The translations under genes were made by a program, and so were the position numbers. Below the pieces are notes generated by a model. That model worked only from the letters and a program-made list of their open reading frames with translations, searched no databases and was not told the origin of the DNA. Below, piece by piece: positions 50,846 to 59,823 of a stretch of DNA of 64,000 nt; within the stretch, counting starts at the first letter, position 1, and each line of letters begins with the position of its first letter. The stretch covers positions 553,925 through 617,924 of the forward strand of contig PBIL01000005.1 of assembly GCA_002720475.1 (NCBI GenBank). The letters are read 5' to 3'. The stretch comes from Roseovarius sp. Lineage in GTDB: Bacteria > Pseudomonadota > Alphaproteobacteria > Rhodobacterales > Rhodobacteraceae.

Positions 50846-51993
50846 GACGCGGTGATCCTGGCTTCGGCTCGCAGCGCCTTTGCGCGCATGCCGGCATATT
50901 GATAATAGGCCGAGCACGACCCTTCCGAAGACACCATCAGCGCCCCGACCGGGTTTTCCGGGTTGCAGACCTCGCCGAACAGCTTGCATTCCCAAGGCTT
51001 GATGACGCCCTTGAGCACCTCGCCGCACTGGCAGGACTTGGGATCGGCAATCCTGCGGTTGCGGGTTGCGAACTTCACCTCGGCATCGAAACGGGCATAG
51101 TCCGGCCGCATCCGCACCCCGGAATGATCCAGCGATCCAAGCCCGCGCCATTCGAAGAATTCGCGCAGTTCGAACACCTTCGAGATCGCCCCCAGCGCCT
51201 GGGCATTGCCGCCCTCGGGGACCACGCGGGAATACTGGTTCTCGATCTCGGCGCGCCCCTCCAGGATCTGTTCCAGCAGCATCACGATGGTCTGCAGGAT
51301 GTCGAGCGGCTCGAAGCCGGCCACCACCAGCGGGCGCTTGTAGCGCTCGGCGATGAAGCGGTAGGGCGCCTGGCCGATCACCATCGACACATGGCCCGGT
51401 CCGATGAAACCGTCGATGCGCATGTCGGGGCTGTCGAGGATCGCCTTGATGGTCGGGATGATGGTGATGTGATTGCAAAACAGGGAAAAGTTCTCGATCC
51501 CCTCGGCTTCGGCTTCGAGCACGGTCAAGGCCGAGGAGGGCATCGTCGTCTCGAAGCCGAGGCCGAAGAACACCACTTCCCTTTCCGGATTGCGGCGGGC
51601 CAGTTCCAGCGCGTCGAGCGGCGAATAGACCATGCGCACATCGGCGCCTTCGGATTTCGCCGCCAGCAGGCTGCCGCCCGATCCCGGCACCCGCATCGCG
51701 TCGCCATAGGTGGTGAAGATCACGCCGGGGGTGCGGGCGATGGCCACGCAGTCGTCGACGATGCCCATGGGCAGAACGCAGACCGGGCAGCCGGGGCCGT
51801 GGATCAGGTCGATGCAGTCCGGCAGGAGCTGTTCCAGCCCGTAGCGAAAGATGGAGTGGGTGTGGCCACCGCAGACCTCCATGAAGTTCAGCGGCCTTTC
51901 CTTCGTGGCGCCGGTCTCGGCCGCCAGACTCTCGATGCGCGCGAACAGGGCTCTGGCAAGCCCGGGGTCGCGGAATTCGTCGGCATATTTCAT
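50842..51993 (-). CDS. hypD: Hydrogenase maturation protein HypD
   Basis: This 383-aa Fe-S protein has the conserved FMEVCGGHTHSIFRYGL and IHGPGCPVCVLP. The C-terminal cysteine group includes SCQCGEVLKG, PWECKLFGEVCNPENPVGAL and EGSCSAYYQY. It is the scaffold, with HypC, on which Fe(CN)2CO is built. Overlaps of 4 bases with the upstream SIS gene and with hypE indicate tight co-translation. Confidence 0.97.
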   Translation of the reverse strand: MKYADEFRDPGLARALFARIESLAAETGATKERPLNFMEVCGGHTHSIFRYGLEQLLPDCIDLIHGPGCPVCVLPMGIVDDCVAIARTPGVIFTTYGDAMRVPGSGGSLLAAKSEGADVRMVYSPLDALELARRNPEREVVFFGLGFETTMPSSALTVLEAEAEGIENFSLFCNHITIIPTIKAILDSPDMRIDGFIGPGHVSMVIGQAPYRFIAERYKRPLVVAGFEPLDILQTIVMLLEQILEGRAEIENQYSRVVPEGGNAQALGAISKVFELREFFEWRGLGSLDHSGVRMRPDYARFDAEVKFATRNRRIADPKSCQCGEVLKGVIKPWECKLFGEVCNPENPVGALMVSSEGSCSAYYQYAGMRAKALRAEARITAS

Positions 51994-52700
51994 CGGGCGT
52001 CTCCTGGAGGGGGGATGGTTTCGTCGATCTCGGGCACCCAGCGGTCGTCGGCCAGAAGCGTGTGCACGAGATCCCAGAGGATGTGATAGATCAGCAGGTG
52101 GGTTTCCTGAATTCGGTGGATCGAGTCCGACCCGATGGTCAGGCAGACATCCAGCGCGTCCGAGCGGGCCATGGCGCCGCCATCCTTGCCGGCGAAACCG
52201 ATGGTGGACAGGCCCATGTCCCGGGCCTTTTCGAAGGCGGCCAGAAGGTTGTCCGAGGTGCCGCTGGTGGAAAACCCGACCAGACAGTCGCCCTTGCGCC
52301 CGTTGGCGATCACCTGACGCAGGAACACATGGCCGAAGCCAACGTCATTGCCCACCGCGGTCAGCATGGCCGTGTCGGCCGTCAGGTTGACCGCGGGCAG
52401 AGCCGGGCGGCCGGCGGTCACCGGATGCAGAAACTCCACCGCCAGATGCGCCGCATCGCAGCTCGATCCGCCATTGCCCATCGCCAGAAGCCGTCCGCCG
52501 GCGCGATAGCTGGCGGCGATGATCTCGGCCGCCCGCGCCACCCGGTCGTTCTGCTCGGCGAAAAAGGCGCCGACGGTGGCCAGGTGGTCATCGGCCTTGG
52601 CGCGGCTGGCCTCGGCGATGGCCGCGCTGATGTCGCGACGGGGCCCGCCTTCGCCGGCGAAGGGATAAAGGCTGTCGAGGATATCCTTGTTCTCCGCCAT
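51990..52700 (-). CDS. SIS-domain phosphoheptose-isomerase-like protein inside the hyp operon
   Basis: This 236-aa protein carries a GmhA-type SIS domain: GRLLAMGNGGSSCDAAHLAV near residue 75, CLVGFSTSGTSDNLLAAFEK near 135, and IQETHLLIYHILWDLVH near 205. GmhA isomerises sedoheptulose 7-phosphate. Its presence between hypC and hypD, overlapping hypD by 4 bases, suggests a link to hydrogenase function. Similar SIS genes occur in some actinobacterial hydrogenase clusters. The substrate here is unknown. Confidence 0.85.
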   Translation of the reverse strand: MAENKDILDSLYPFAGEGGPRRDISAAIAEASRAKADDHLATVGAFFAEQNDRVARAAEIIAASYRAGGRLLAMGNGGSSCDAAHLAVEFLHPVTAGRPALPAVNLTADTAMLTAVGNDVGFGHVFLRQVIANGRKGDCLVGFSTSGTSDNLLAAFEKARDMGLSTIGFAGKDGGAMARSDALDVCLTIGSDSIHRIQETHLLIYHILWDLVHTLLADDRWVPEIDETIPPPGDAR

Positions 52701-52709
52701 CTCCGCTCC

Positions 52710-52994
52710 CTATAGCTGCACGGCCGATTGCTTCATGGCGTTGATTTCTTCCTGCGCCTCGCCCAGCGCTTGCAGGATCTTGAGGGTCTCGGCGGCTTCG
52801 GCCTCGTTGATCCGGCTCATGGCAAAGCCCACATGGACCAGCGCCCATTCACCGATCAGGCTGTCGAGCGGCTCATCCTCGCTGGCGATGCAGGCCAGAT
52901 TGACCTGCCGGCGCACGCCGGAGATCTCCACCAATGCCAGCTTGCGGGTCTCGTCGGTGATCTCGACGATCCGACCGGGAATTCCTAGGCACAT
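52710..52994 (-). CDS. hypC: Hydrogenase maturation chaperone HypC
   Basis: This 94-aa protein begins MCLGIPGRIVEITDET; the N-terminal cysteine (Cys2) is essential in HypC for carrying the Fe(CN)2CO unit. GEWALVHVGFAMSRINEAEA is also typical. It overlaps the end of hypF by 10 bases and is followed by the SIS gene. Confidence 0.97.
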   Translation of the reverse strand: MCLGIPGRIVEITDETRKLALVEISGVRRQVNLACIASEDEPLDSLIGEWALVHVGFAMSRINEAEAAETLKILQALGEAQEEINAMKQSAVQL

Positions 52995-55330
52995 CTCGTT
53001 TCCTCCGATTGGATGGCGGCCAGGGCGACAACCGCCTGGCCAAGTGACACACCGCCGTCATTCGCCGGATAGGCGGCGTGGCTGAGGACATTGAATCCTT
53101 CGCGTTCCAGCCCCCGATGCACGAGTTCGAACAGGGTGGCGTTCTGAAAGCAGCCGCCCGAGAGTGCGACAGTGTCTATGCCGCCGTCCCGGGTGATCCG
53201 TCGGGCCATGGCCACGACTGCCTTCGCCAGCCCGCGATGAAAACGCGCCGCCATCACGCCCACGGGCGTGTTCAGGTGCAGATCACCCAGCATGGCGCGC
53301 CAGACGGCCAGCGGCTCGATATAGGGCAGCCCCTTGCCTCCCAGCAGCGGGATGGTGAACGGGTAGGCGAGATCGTCCGGCTCCTGCATCGCCTGGGCGT
53401 CGATCGCGGCTTCGAACAGCATGGCCGCTTCGCCCTCGTAATTCTGGGCATCCCAGGCGATGCCGGCGATCGCCGCCGCCGCGTCGAACAACCGCCCGGC
53501 AGAAGAGGCCAGCGGCGTGTTCGCGCGGTTGCGGATCATCGCGTCCAGCGTCTGCCGCGGCAACGCCTGCAGCCGGGCAAAGAGCGGCAGCTCGCCGTGA
53601 TTCATCGCCAGTTCCGCCCAGCCCATTTCCGCCATCAAATGGGCATAGGCATTGCGCCAGGGTGTCCTCACCGCCGCCGCCCCGCCGGGAAGCGCCACCG
53701 GTTTGAGGCAACCCGCACGCCGATAGCCGCGGTAATCGCAGATCAGGAATTCACCGCCCCAGATCGTGCCGTCATCGCCCAGACCGGTGCCGTCCAGTGC
53801 GATGCCGAGCACCGGAGGCGCGTCCAGCGCACGGGCGTTTTCGGCCAGGCAGGCAGCGATATGGGCATGGTGATGCTGCACTTCGATCACCGGGCACGTG
53901 CCGGCCATGGCGCGGCCGCGCTGGCTGGAGAGATATTGCGGGTGCCGGTCGATGGCGATCGCCTCGGGGGCGTGATCGAACAGACGCGCGTAGAGATCGA
54001 GGTTGCGGGCCACATCGGCATGGGTGGCGGCGTCTTCCAGATCACCCATGTGCTGCGAGACGATGGCGTTACCCTCCTTGATCAGACAGAAGCTGTTCTT
54101 CTGCTCGGCGCCCATGGCCAGAAGCTGGATATTCCGGGAAAATCCCGGCGGGAGGGACAGGGGCTGCGGGGCATAGCCGCGCGCCCTGCGCAACAGCCGC
54201 AGCCGCCCCAGATCCACCCTCGCCACGCTGTCGTCGATGCGGTTGGCGATCTCGCGGTCGTGCAGGCAGGCGAAATCCGCGATGCCGGCCAGCCGGTCGC
54301 GGGTTTCCTGGTTGCCGATGCATTGCGGCTGTCCCGAGAGGTTGCCGGAGGTCATCACCACGGGGCGCGCGATGCGGCGCATGATCAGGTGATGGAACGG
54401 GGTGTAGGGCAGCATCACCCCGAGCCTGTCCAGCCCCGGCGCGATGGCCTCGGGCAGGCTGTTGGGCCGCGCCTTCAGCAGCACGATGGGCGCCTGCGGG
54501 CTGGTCAGGGCCTCGGCCTCGGCCTCGGACAGCTCGCAGTATTGTCGCACCACGTCGAGATCGCGGGCCATCAGCGCAAAGGCCTTGCCGGCGCGCCGCT
54601 TGCGCCGGCGCAGTTCGCTCACCGCCCGGGCGTTGGTTGCGTCGCAGGCCAGGTGCACGCCGCCCAGCCCGCGGATCGCCACGATATGGCCATTGAGGAT
54701 CATGCCGCCGGTGGCATCCACGTCGTCGAGCATGGAGAAGGCTTCCAGGCTGACCGCGCCGCGGCCGAGCTTTTCGATCCAGATCTTCGGTCCGCAGCGC
54801 CCGCAGGCCACCGGCTGGGCGTGAAAGCGGCGGTCCTGGGGATCGGCATATTCGGCGGCGCAGATCTCGCACATGTCGAAGGGCGCCATGGTGGTCTTTG
54901 CCCGGTCATAGGGGGCGGCGGTGACAATTGAAAACCGCGGCCCGCAATTGGTGCAGTTGGTGAAGGGATACCGGTAGCGGTGCTGGCAGGGGTCGCGGAT
55001 CTCGGCCAGGCAATCGGCGCAGGTCGCGGCATCCGGCGTCACCGCGCCGCGCATTTCTCCGTCTTGCGATGCCGAGATCACGAAATCGCGCGGCGCCCGC
55101 GCATCGATCGGTTCGACTTGCAGGGCTTCGATCCGTGCCAGAGGCGGCAGGGATTTCTGGAGCTTTTCGGGGAAAACCTCGATGTTCCGGCCCCAGATCC
55201 GGATGACCACGCCCTCGCCGGTATTCTTCACATCCCCCCTCAGGCCGAGCTCCCGGGCCAACCGCCAGACCGTTGGGCGAAACCCCACGCCCTGCACTTG
55301 GCCGCGCACCGTGAGCCGCGCGCCCCTCAC
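52985..55330 (-). CDS. hypF: Carbamoyltransferase HypF
   Basis: This 781-aa protein has the full HypF domain order. An acylphosphatase-like domain comes first (VRGQVQGVGFRPTVWRLARE, residues about 7-27). Two zinc fingers follow (CADC, CTNC, CEIC, CGRC between 105 and 185), then a YrdC-like domain (about 200-380) and a Kae1-like domain with VQHHHAHIAACLAEN. It transfers the carbamoyl group to HypE to make cyanide ligands. The start overlaps the NHL gene stop as ATGA. Confidence 0.97.
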   Translation of the reverse strand: MRGARLTVRGQVQGVGFRPTVWRLARELGLRGDVKNTGEGVVIRIWGRNIEVFPEKLQKSLPPLARIEALQVEPIDARAPRDFVISASQDGEMRGAVTPDAATCADCLAEIRDPCQHRYRYPFTNCTNCGPRFSIVTAAPYDRAKTTMAPFDMCEICAAEYADPQDRRFHAQPVACGRCGPKIWIEKLGRGAVSLEAFSMLDDVDATGGMILNGHIVAIRGLGGVHLACDATNARAVSELRRRKRRAGKAFALMARDLDVVRQYCELSEAEAEALTSPQAPIVLLKARPNSLPEAIAPGLDRLGVMLPYTPFHHLIMRRIARPVVMTSGNLSGQPQCIGNQETRDRLAGIADFACLHDREIANRIDDSVARVDLGRLRLLRRARGYAPQPLSLPPGFSRNIQLLAMGAEQKNSFCLIKEGNAIVSQHMGDLEDAATHADVARNLDLYARLFDHAPEAIAIDRHPQYLSSQRGRAMAGTCPVIEVQHHHAHIAACLAENARALDAPPVLGIALDGTGLGDDGTIWGGEFLICDYRGYRRAGCLKPVALPGGAAAVRTPWRNAYAHLMAEMGWAELAMNHGELPLFARLQALPRQTLDAMIRNRANTPLASSAGRLFDAAAAIAGIAWDAQNYEGEAAMLFEAAIDAQAMQEPDDLAYPFTIPLLGGKGLPYIEPLAVWRAMLGDLHLNTPVGVMAARFHRGLAKAVVAMARRITRDGGIDTVALSGGCFQNATLFELVHRGLEREGFNVLSHAAYPANDGGVSLGQAVVALAAIQSEETRCA

Positions 55331-56505
55331 GGCGCCGCCTCCCAGATCAGGACGCGGTTGTTGCCGCTGTCGGCGATCGCCAGGGTGTCGCCGCGCGCCG
55401 ACAGGCCATAGGGCCAGCAGAGCGTGTCGCGCCGCGCAACGCCCCAGCCATTGTCGCCCTTGGCGGCGAAGTCCGGCTGGCCGCTGAGCCGATCGGCGCG
55501 GGCTGCCATTGCGGGCTCGGAAAGCCCCAGCAGGCGCGAATTGGCGGTATCCCCGATCACCAGCCGTGTCCCCAGAACCGCCAGGGCATAGGGCATGTTC
55601 ACCGCCTGCGCGGTCGGGTAATAGGCGCCCAGATTGGCATCGCAGCCCGTCATGTCGATCTGGCCGAACAGGGCGTCCGCCGGGGTGGCGTTGTCCCGCG
55701 GCATCTCGTGCCAGAGCATCACCCGGTTGTTGCCGGCATCCGCCACCGCCAGCCCATCGCGCCAGGCCACGGCCATATGCGGCCAGCGCATGGTGTAGTC
55801 GCGCACCGGGCCGCCGGCGTTTTCATCGCGGCAGTCAAAGCCGTGCTGCCCCAGCACCAGATCGGCCGGCTGGCCGTTCCGGCGCGGATCGTCGAAGACC
55901 AGCACCCGGCGGTTGCCACTGTCGCAAACGATCAGCCGGTCGCCGATGGCCGACACGCCATAGGGCCAATGCAGGGTGTCGGCACGCGGCGCATCGCCGC
56001 CGCGGTTGGCCAGCGCGCCCCCCATGTCGGCCTGGCCGAGGACCACATCGGCGGGATGGTCCGGCCCGGTCGGCAGCTTCCGCCAGATCAACACCCGGTG
56101 GTTCCAGGCGTCGGCCACCGCCAGCCCGCCGCGAAAGGCGCAGATGCCGGTCGGCACGTTGAGCGTGTTGCCGGCCACCGGCCCCTTGGCATTGCGCCCT
56201 TCGCGGCCGAATTCCGGCTGGCCGAGCAGGATATCGGCCGGGGCGTCGTCGCCATCGGGCCCACGCCGCCAGCCCAGCACCCGGTGATGTCCGGTATCGG
56301 ACACCCAGAGCGAGCCATCCGGGTGCAGGCAGACACCCCGCGGCCCGAACATGCGATGCGCCGCCGGCGTGATCGACTCCACCAGCGCCCCGCCATCGCC
56401 GCCCAGGATCACCCGCGCCCCCTTCGGGTCCAGCAGCGGCGCCCCTTGCGTGACGCTGCCGGGGGCTTTCAGAGGGCTGAAGGATGGCGACAGCGATACT
56501 TTCAT
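55327..56505 (-). CDS. NHL-repeat beta-propeller protein of the hydrogenase locus
   Basis: This 392-aa protein contains about six repeats of the NHL type, with VADAWNHRVLIWR, VCDSGNRRVLVFDD, VADAGNNRVMLWHE and IADSGNNRVLIWEA. These form a beta-propeller. No signal peptide is clear, so it is probably cytoplasmic. NHL proteins accompany group 2a hydrogenases, but their task is not known; a scaffold for electron-transfer partners is a guess. The start at 56505 overlaps the NifU-Rieske stop as ATGA. Confidence 0.88.
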   Translation of the reverse strand: MKVSLSPSFSPLKAPGSVTQGAPLLDPKGARVILGGDGGALVESITPAAHRMFGPRGVCLHPDGSLWVSDTGHHRVLGWRRGPDGDDAPADILLGQPEFGREGRNAKGPVAGNTLNVPTGICAFRGGLAVADAWNHRVLIWRKLPTGPDHPADVVLGQADMGGALANRGGDAPRADTLHWPYGVSAIGDRLIVCDSGNRRVLVFDDPRRNGQPADLVLGQHGFDCRDENAGGPVRDYTMRWPHMAVAWRDGLAVADAGNNRVMLWHEMPRDNATPADALFGQIDMTGCDANLGAYYPTAQAVNMPYALAVLGTRLVIGDTANSRLLGLSEPAMAARADRLSGQPDFAAKGDNGWGVARRDTLCWPYGLSARGDTLAIADSGNNRVLIWEAAP

Positions 56506-57410
56506 GTGACGATCCTGATTTCGATGTTCTGGCCCTTGACCCGCACCCCGTGCGGTTGCAGTTGCACCTCGGGCGCGGTCAGGCATTCGCCGCTGTCCAA
56601 TGCGTAGCGGAAGCCATGCCAGGGGCAGGTGATGACCGCCCCCGAGCTGTCGCTTTTCGAGATCTCGCCCCCGGTCAGCTCCAGCCCCATATGGGCGCAG
56701 GCATTCCTGAAGGCGCTGACCCGGTCGCCGAAGCGCGACAGGATCACCGAATGGCCGTCCACCTCGACAAAGCGGGTTTCGCCGTCCTCAAGCTCGGCGA
56801 GCCTGGCGGCATGGCGCCATTCGTCATCCTTGTAATTGGCAAAGGGAGAGGTGAATTTCACCGTGTCCGCCCCGCCGCCGCCCAGCCCCCTGGCCTGTCG
56901 GATCGTGGTGATTTCCGGCACATGCTCCTGAATTGCCTTCTTCACCCCGGCATAAAAGGTCAGCTGCGAGGCCGGACAGCCGTCGCAGGCGCCGAGAAAA
57001 CGGATCTCGGCGCTGTCGCCCTCGACCGAGACAACCTCGGCATCGCCGCCATGGCTGGCCAGCATCGGGCGCACGGTTTCCAGCGCCGTTTCGACCCGTT
57101 CGAACAGCGACGGCTTGAGGATGCCGTGGCGGCGCAGCACCGTATAGACCACCTCGTCGGTGGCCGCCTCGCGCAGGGCGGGGCCGGAGCCCGGGACATC
57201 GCGCAGGTGGCGGATCAGGCGGCGAAAGGCCTCGGCGTTGAGCGCATCCACCGCCGCCACCAGCGCCTGGGCGCCGCTGCGCGCGGCCTCGTCCCATTGC
57301 GCGGGCAGCGCTTCGAGCGCCTTCAGATCCCCCAGCAGGCGGTCGAGATCCGGCGCCGTGTCCGCCGACCCCGACACCTCACCGCGCTTGGCTGATCCCC
57401 CGTCGGCCAT
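56502..57410 (-). CDS. NifU-Rieske fusion protein, probable hydrogenase electron carrier
   Basis: This 302-aa protein has a NifU C-terminal-type domain with GACDGCPAS (Cys142, Cys145) and a Rieske domain with CAHMGL (Cys238, His240) and CPWHGF (Cys262, His265). These should bind a shared Fe-S cluster and a 2Fe-2S Rieske cluster. Fused proteins of this kind are linked to Huc-type hydrogenases and are proposed electron acceptors. It lies next to NHL and small membrane proteins, which supports a role in passing electrons onward. Confidence 0.9.
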   Translation of the reverse strand: MADGGSAKRGEVSGSADTAPDLDRLLGDLKALEALPAQWDEAARSGAQALVAAVDALNAEAFRRLIRHLRDVPGSGPALREAATDEVVYTVLRRHGILKPSLFERVETALETVRPMLASHGGDAEVVSVEGDSAEIRFLGACDGCPASQLTFYAGVKKAIQEHVPEITTIRQARGLGGGGADTVKFTSPFANYKDDEWRHAARLAELEDGETRFVEVDGHSVILSRFGDRVSAFRNACAHMGLELTGGEISKSDSSGAVITCPWHGFRYALDSGECLTAPEVQLQPHGVRVKGQNIEIRIVT

Positions 57411-57414
57411 GGCT

Positions 57415-57636
57415 TCAGGCGTATTTCAGGTGTTTGAACAGGATCGGCTGGATGAAGCCGGCCACCGCGCCCGCGACAAGCGCCCCGATCCAGAGCGCGG
57501 TCAGCTTGCCCGCCACGATGCCGGCGACGGCGCCGATGAGCACGCCCAGAAGCATCTGGCGGATGACCTTTCCGTTATCCTTGAACAGCTTGCCGGCGAA
57601 GAAGAGTTTCGCCGAATTCATTGCCATGCCCAGCAT
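57415..57636 (-). CDS. Small two-helix membrane protein A
   Basis: This 73-aa protein has two transmembrane helices (about residues 26-44 and 46-64: MLLGVLIGAVAGIVAGKLTA and WIGALVAGAVAGFIQPILF). AGGAGA precedes the ATG. It is 9 bases from a second small membrane gene and 4 bases from the NifU-Rieske gene. It may help anchor the electron-transfer partners; the family is unknown to me. Confidence 0.75.
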   Translation of the reverse strand: MLGMAMNSAKLFFAGKLFKDNGKVIRQMLLGVLIGAVAGIVAGKLTALWIGALVAGAVAGFIQPILFKHLKYA

Positions 57637-57645
57637 CTCTGTCTC

Positions 57646-57840
57646 CTACGCAGCGCCGACACCGGCGAGAATGATGATCGTGACCGCGGTTGCGGCACCC
57701 CCGGCCAGCAGACCGTAGAGCCCGCCCATATAGGCGGCCAGTTCCGCGCCCAGAGCCTCCTTGCCGATGCGCAGCCCGGAAACCGCGCCAGCGGCCAGCG
57801 ATGCCAGGATTCCGGCGACGAATGCCAGGATGATTGTCAT
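57646..57840 (-). CDS. Small two-helix membrane protein B
   Basis: This 64-aa protein consists almost wholly of two hydrophobic helices (ILAFVAGILASLAAGAVSGL and GLYGLLAGGAATAVTIIILA) around a short charged loop with IGKEALGAE. GAGGAAAG lies before the ATG. It is paired with small protein A and probably made with it. Function is unknown; a membrane tether for the hydrogenase complex is possible. Confidence 0.75.
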   Translation of the reverse strand: MTIILAFVAGILASLAAGAVSGLRIGKEALGAELAAYMGGLYGLLAGGAATAVTIIILAGVGAA

Positions 57841-57895
57841 GCTTCTTTCCTCACTGTGGTTTTCCTTGCTGTGGGTTTCCTTGCTTTGGTTTGCC

Positions 57896-58897
57896 TCATT
57901 GCAATCCGCTGCGTTCCAGGACGCTGGAGGGGCCAAGCGCCGCGCGCAGCTCCCCGATCGCCTCTTCCACGGCCTCGGCCTTGTCATGCGCTTGCCGTTC
58001 CCGAAAGACCTGTCGGGCCTCGTTGAGCAGCGCGATCGCCTTCTGGAGGTTCTCGCGGTTGCCGGCGTCGGGGTCGTCCGGGTCGTCGGGCAGGTTGGCA
58101 AGGCAGTTGGCCTTGTTGGCGATGGTGTTGGCATATTCCTCGGGCATGTCGCGCAAGGTGCGCACCTTGAGCGCCTCGTCATAGGCTTCCAGCGCGCGAA
58201 AGCCGTTTTCCACCCGGTGGGCCGAGGACACATATTGCAGCGCGTTGCCGAGGTTGTTCTGCAGCATCGCGTATTCCACCGGGTGATCGACGATGTTGAC
58301 CACGCTCAGCGCTTCCTGAAAGGATTGCACCGCCAGCGCCTCGCGCAGCTTGCCGCTTTCGTCGGTGAACGGCATCGACAGGAAGGCGGTGGCAAGATTG
58401 CTTTGCAGGATGGCGAACTCCTGCGGGTAGTTCTGCTTGTCGAAGCTGCGCAGCGCGCGCTGATAGGCGCCGATCGCCTTCTGGATCGGCATCAGGCCCT
58501 GCCCGGCCAGGCTCTGGCAGATCAGCCCGAGATTCATTTCCGCCTCCGCGATCTCGGCATCCGACCCTTCGGCTGTCAGCGTCGCCAGGGCGGTTTCGAT
58601 TTCTTCAAGCGCCTGTTTCAACGGGGTGGCGTCGCTGGCCGGCAGGGCCATCAGTGCCGTGGCGAGCCGGGCGCGGATGCGCGCGACCCCCAGCGCATTG
58701 CCCTCCGGGGCCAGTGCGATCGCGCGGCGGTAGAGATCGACTGCCGCATGCAGATCGTCGGGGCGGTCGGGCTTCTGTTGCAGCCCCATGGCGATTTCCA
58801 TCAGCATCTCGGCCTTTTCGGCCGCGTCGCCCGTCTCGGCCTCGACCGCCTTGAGGGCCGCCTGCACCTGATGCTCCGCTCGGCTGCGGCTGGTCAC
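57896..58897 (-). CDS. TPR-repeat protein of the hydrogenase locus
   Basis: This 333-aa helical protein has repeats of the TPR type, with YRRAIALAPEGNALGVARIR, AEAEMNLGLICQSLAGQGLM, AYQRALRSFDKQNYPQEFAI, and YAMLQNNLGNALQYVS followed by AYDEALKVRTLRDMPEEYAN. TPR proteins mediate protein contacts and may assist hydrogenase assembly. GTG is the start, 7 bases after GGGAGG. A sigma70-like promoter lies upstream, so this gene heads a second transcription unit. Confidence 0.85.
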   Translation of the reverse strand: MTSRSRAEHQVQAALKAVEAETGDAAEKAEMLMEIAMGLQQKPDRPDDLHAAVDLYRRAIALAPEGNALGVARIRARLATALMALPASDATPLKQALEEIETALATLTAEGSDAEIAEAEMNLGLICQSLAGQGLMPIQKAIGAYQRALRSFDKQNYPQEFAILQSNLATAFLSMPFTDESGKLREALAVQSFQEALSVVNIVDHPVEYAMLQNNLGNALQYVSSAHRVENGFRALEAYDEALKVRTLRDMPEEYANTIANKANCLANLPDDPDDPDAGNRENLQKAIALLNEARQVFRERQAHDKAEAVEEAIGELRAALGPSSVLERSGLQ

Positions 58898-58970
58898 CTT
58901 TTTTCCTCCCTGTGCCTTTTGTCTTTTGTCGGGGGGGCGAATCGACCCGACCCGGCTGGTTGGCCCGATA

Positions 58971-59000
58971 AGATTAGAGCGAATTCAGAAAGGCAGTCAA
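58971..59000 (-). promoter_or_regulatory. Sigma70-like promoter for the TPR-to-hypB unit
   Basis: On the minus strand TTGACT (58995-59000) and TAATCT (58971-58976) are 18 bases apart and about 75 bases upstream of the TPR start codon. This would allow accessory and maturation genes to be expressed apart from hupSL. Confidence 0.55.
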
Positions 59001-59026
59001 CTTTCTTTTGAAACTGAAAACGTACT

Positions 59027-59344
59027 TTACATCTTCTTGGGCAGGGGCGCACAGAGTGCTCCGGCCCCGCTGTCCCAGCGGGCGGGCAGGTTGTCCGCCT
59101 CCAGGTCGAGCAGCCCCATGTCCTGAAAGACATCGCGCGCCTGCACCACGCGGTCGCCGGCGGCGTTGCGTATCTTGAGCAGGCAGCCCCCGGCGGTCGC
59201 CTGCCGCACGGGCAGGATCATCAGCTGGTCGTCCCGGATCAGCACGATCACCGAGTGGATGCCGCGGAAATAGGTTTCGACTGCGGCCGCCGGCAGATAG
59301 ACCGCGCCGTCGCGCAGCGAGATGCCGCCTACCGGCTCAGCCAT
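59027..59344 (-). CDS. Conserved hydrogenase-cluster protein of unknown function
   Basis: This 105-aa protein contains GGISLRDGAVYLPAAAVETY, VIVLIRDDQLMILPVRQATA and GCLLKIRNAAGDRVVQARDV, suggesting a compact beta-rich fold. It overlaps the protease gene by 16 bases and ends the hupSL operon. I know similar proteins only from hydrogenase clusters of this type and cannot assign a function. Confidence 0.7.
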   Translation of the reverse strand: MAEPVGGISLRDGAVYLPAAAVETYFRGIHSVIVLIRDDQLMILPVRQATAGGCLLKIRNAAGDRVVQARDVFQDMGLLDLEADNLPARWDSGAGALCAPLPKKM

Positions 59345-59823
59345 TCGCCTGCCATCTCGCGGATGCGCGCGGCGACGCGGCGCGCGGCCTCTGCCACCGG
59401 GGCGCTCAGCGACAGGCCCAGAGCGAGCGTTTCGGCCTCGATCAGCAACACCGAAACCTGCGTCGGGAACTCCGCGCCATGAATCCGGCGCCCGGCATAG
59501 AGCGCGTTGTCCCAGCGGAAATCGTGCAGGTTCAGGCTGGGGGCGGGCGGGTTTTCGAGCACCGAGCCCGGGACCTCGTGGATGGTGCCGGGGTTGCCTT
59601 CGGGGATGCGGGCATCGACGATCACCAGATGGGTCGCGCCGCGCGCCCGGTAGAGCACCGCCATGCCGTCGGTGCCGGCATCGAACAGGCGCATGCCGGC
59701 GGGTGGCGGCGGTTCGCGCAACAGCGAGATCACATGCGGGCCGACCCCGTCATCGGAGCGGTTCGGATTGCCGCAGCCGATCACCACGACATCCGCCGGC
59801 CGGATCTCTGCCGGCGCGTTCAT
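59329..59823 (-). CDS. hupW: Hydrogenase maturation endopeptidase (HupW/HyaD-type)
   Basis: This 164-aa protein has VVIGCGNPNRSDDGVGPHVI near the N-terminus, with the nickel-sensing acidic residue in the DDGVG motif, and then FDAGTDGMAVLY and VIVDARIPEG. This matches the proteases that cut the C-terminal tail of the large subunit after nickel insertion. The ATG at 59823 overlaps the preceding gene's stop. The target would be the 16-residue tail after HupL His516. Confidence 0.9.
   Translation of the reverse strand: MNAPAEIRPADVVVIGCGNPNRSDDGVGPHVISLLREPPPPAGMRLFDAGTDGMAVLYRARGATHLVIVDARIPEGNPGTIHEVPGSVLENPPAPSLNLHDFRWDNALYAGRRIHGAEFPTQVSVLLIEAETLALGLSLSAPVAEAARRVAARIREMAGEWLSR

Noticed and set aside
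53078-54931. Long plus-strand open frame opposite hypF (617 codons)
   Set aside because: It is the complement of the certain hypF gene, with a composition typical of antisense frames in GC-rich DNA and no family resemblance.
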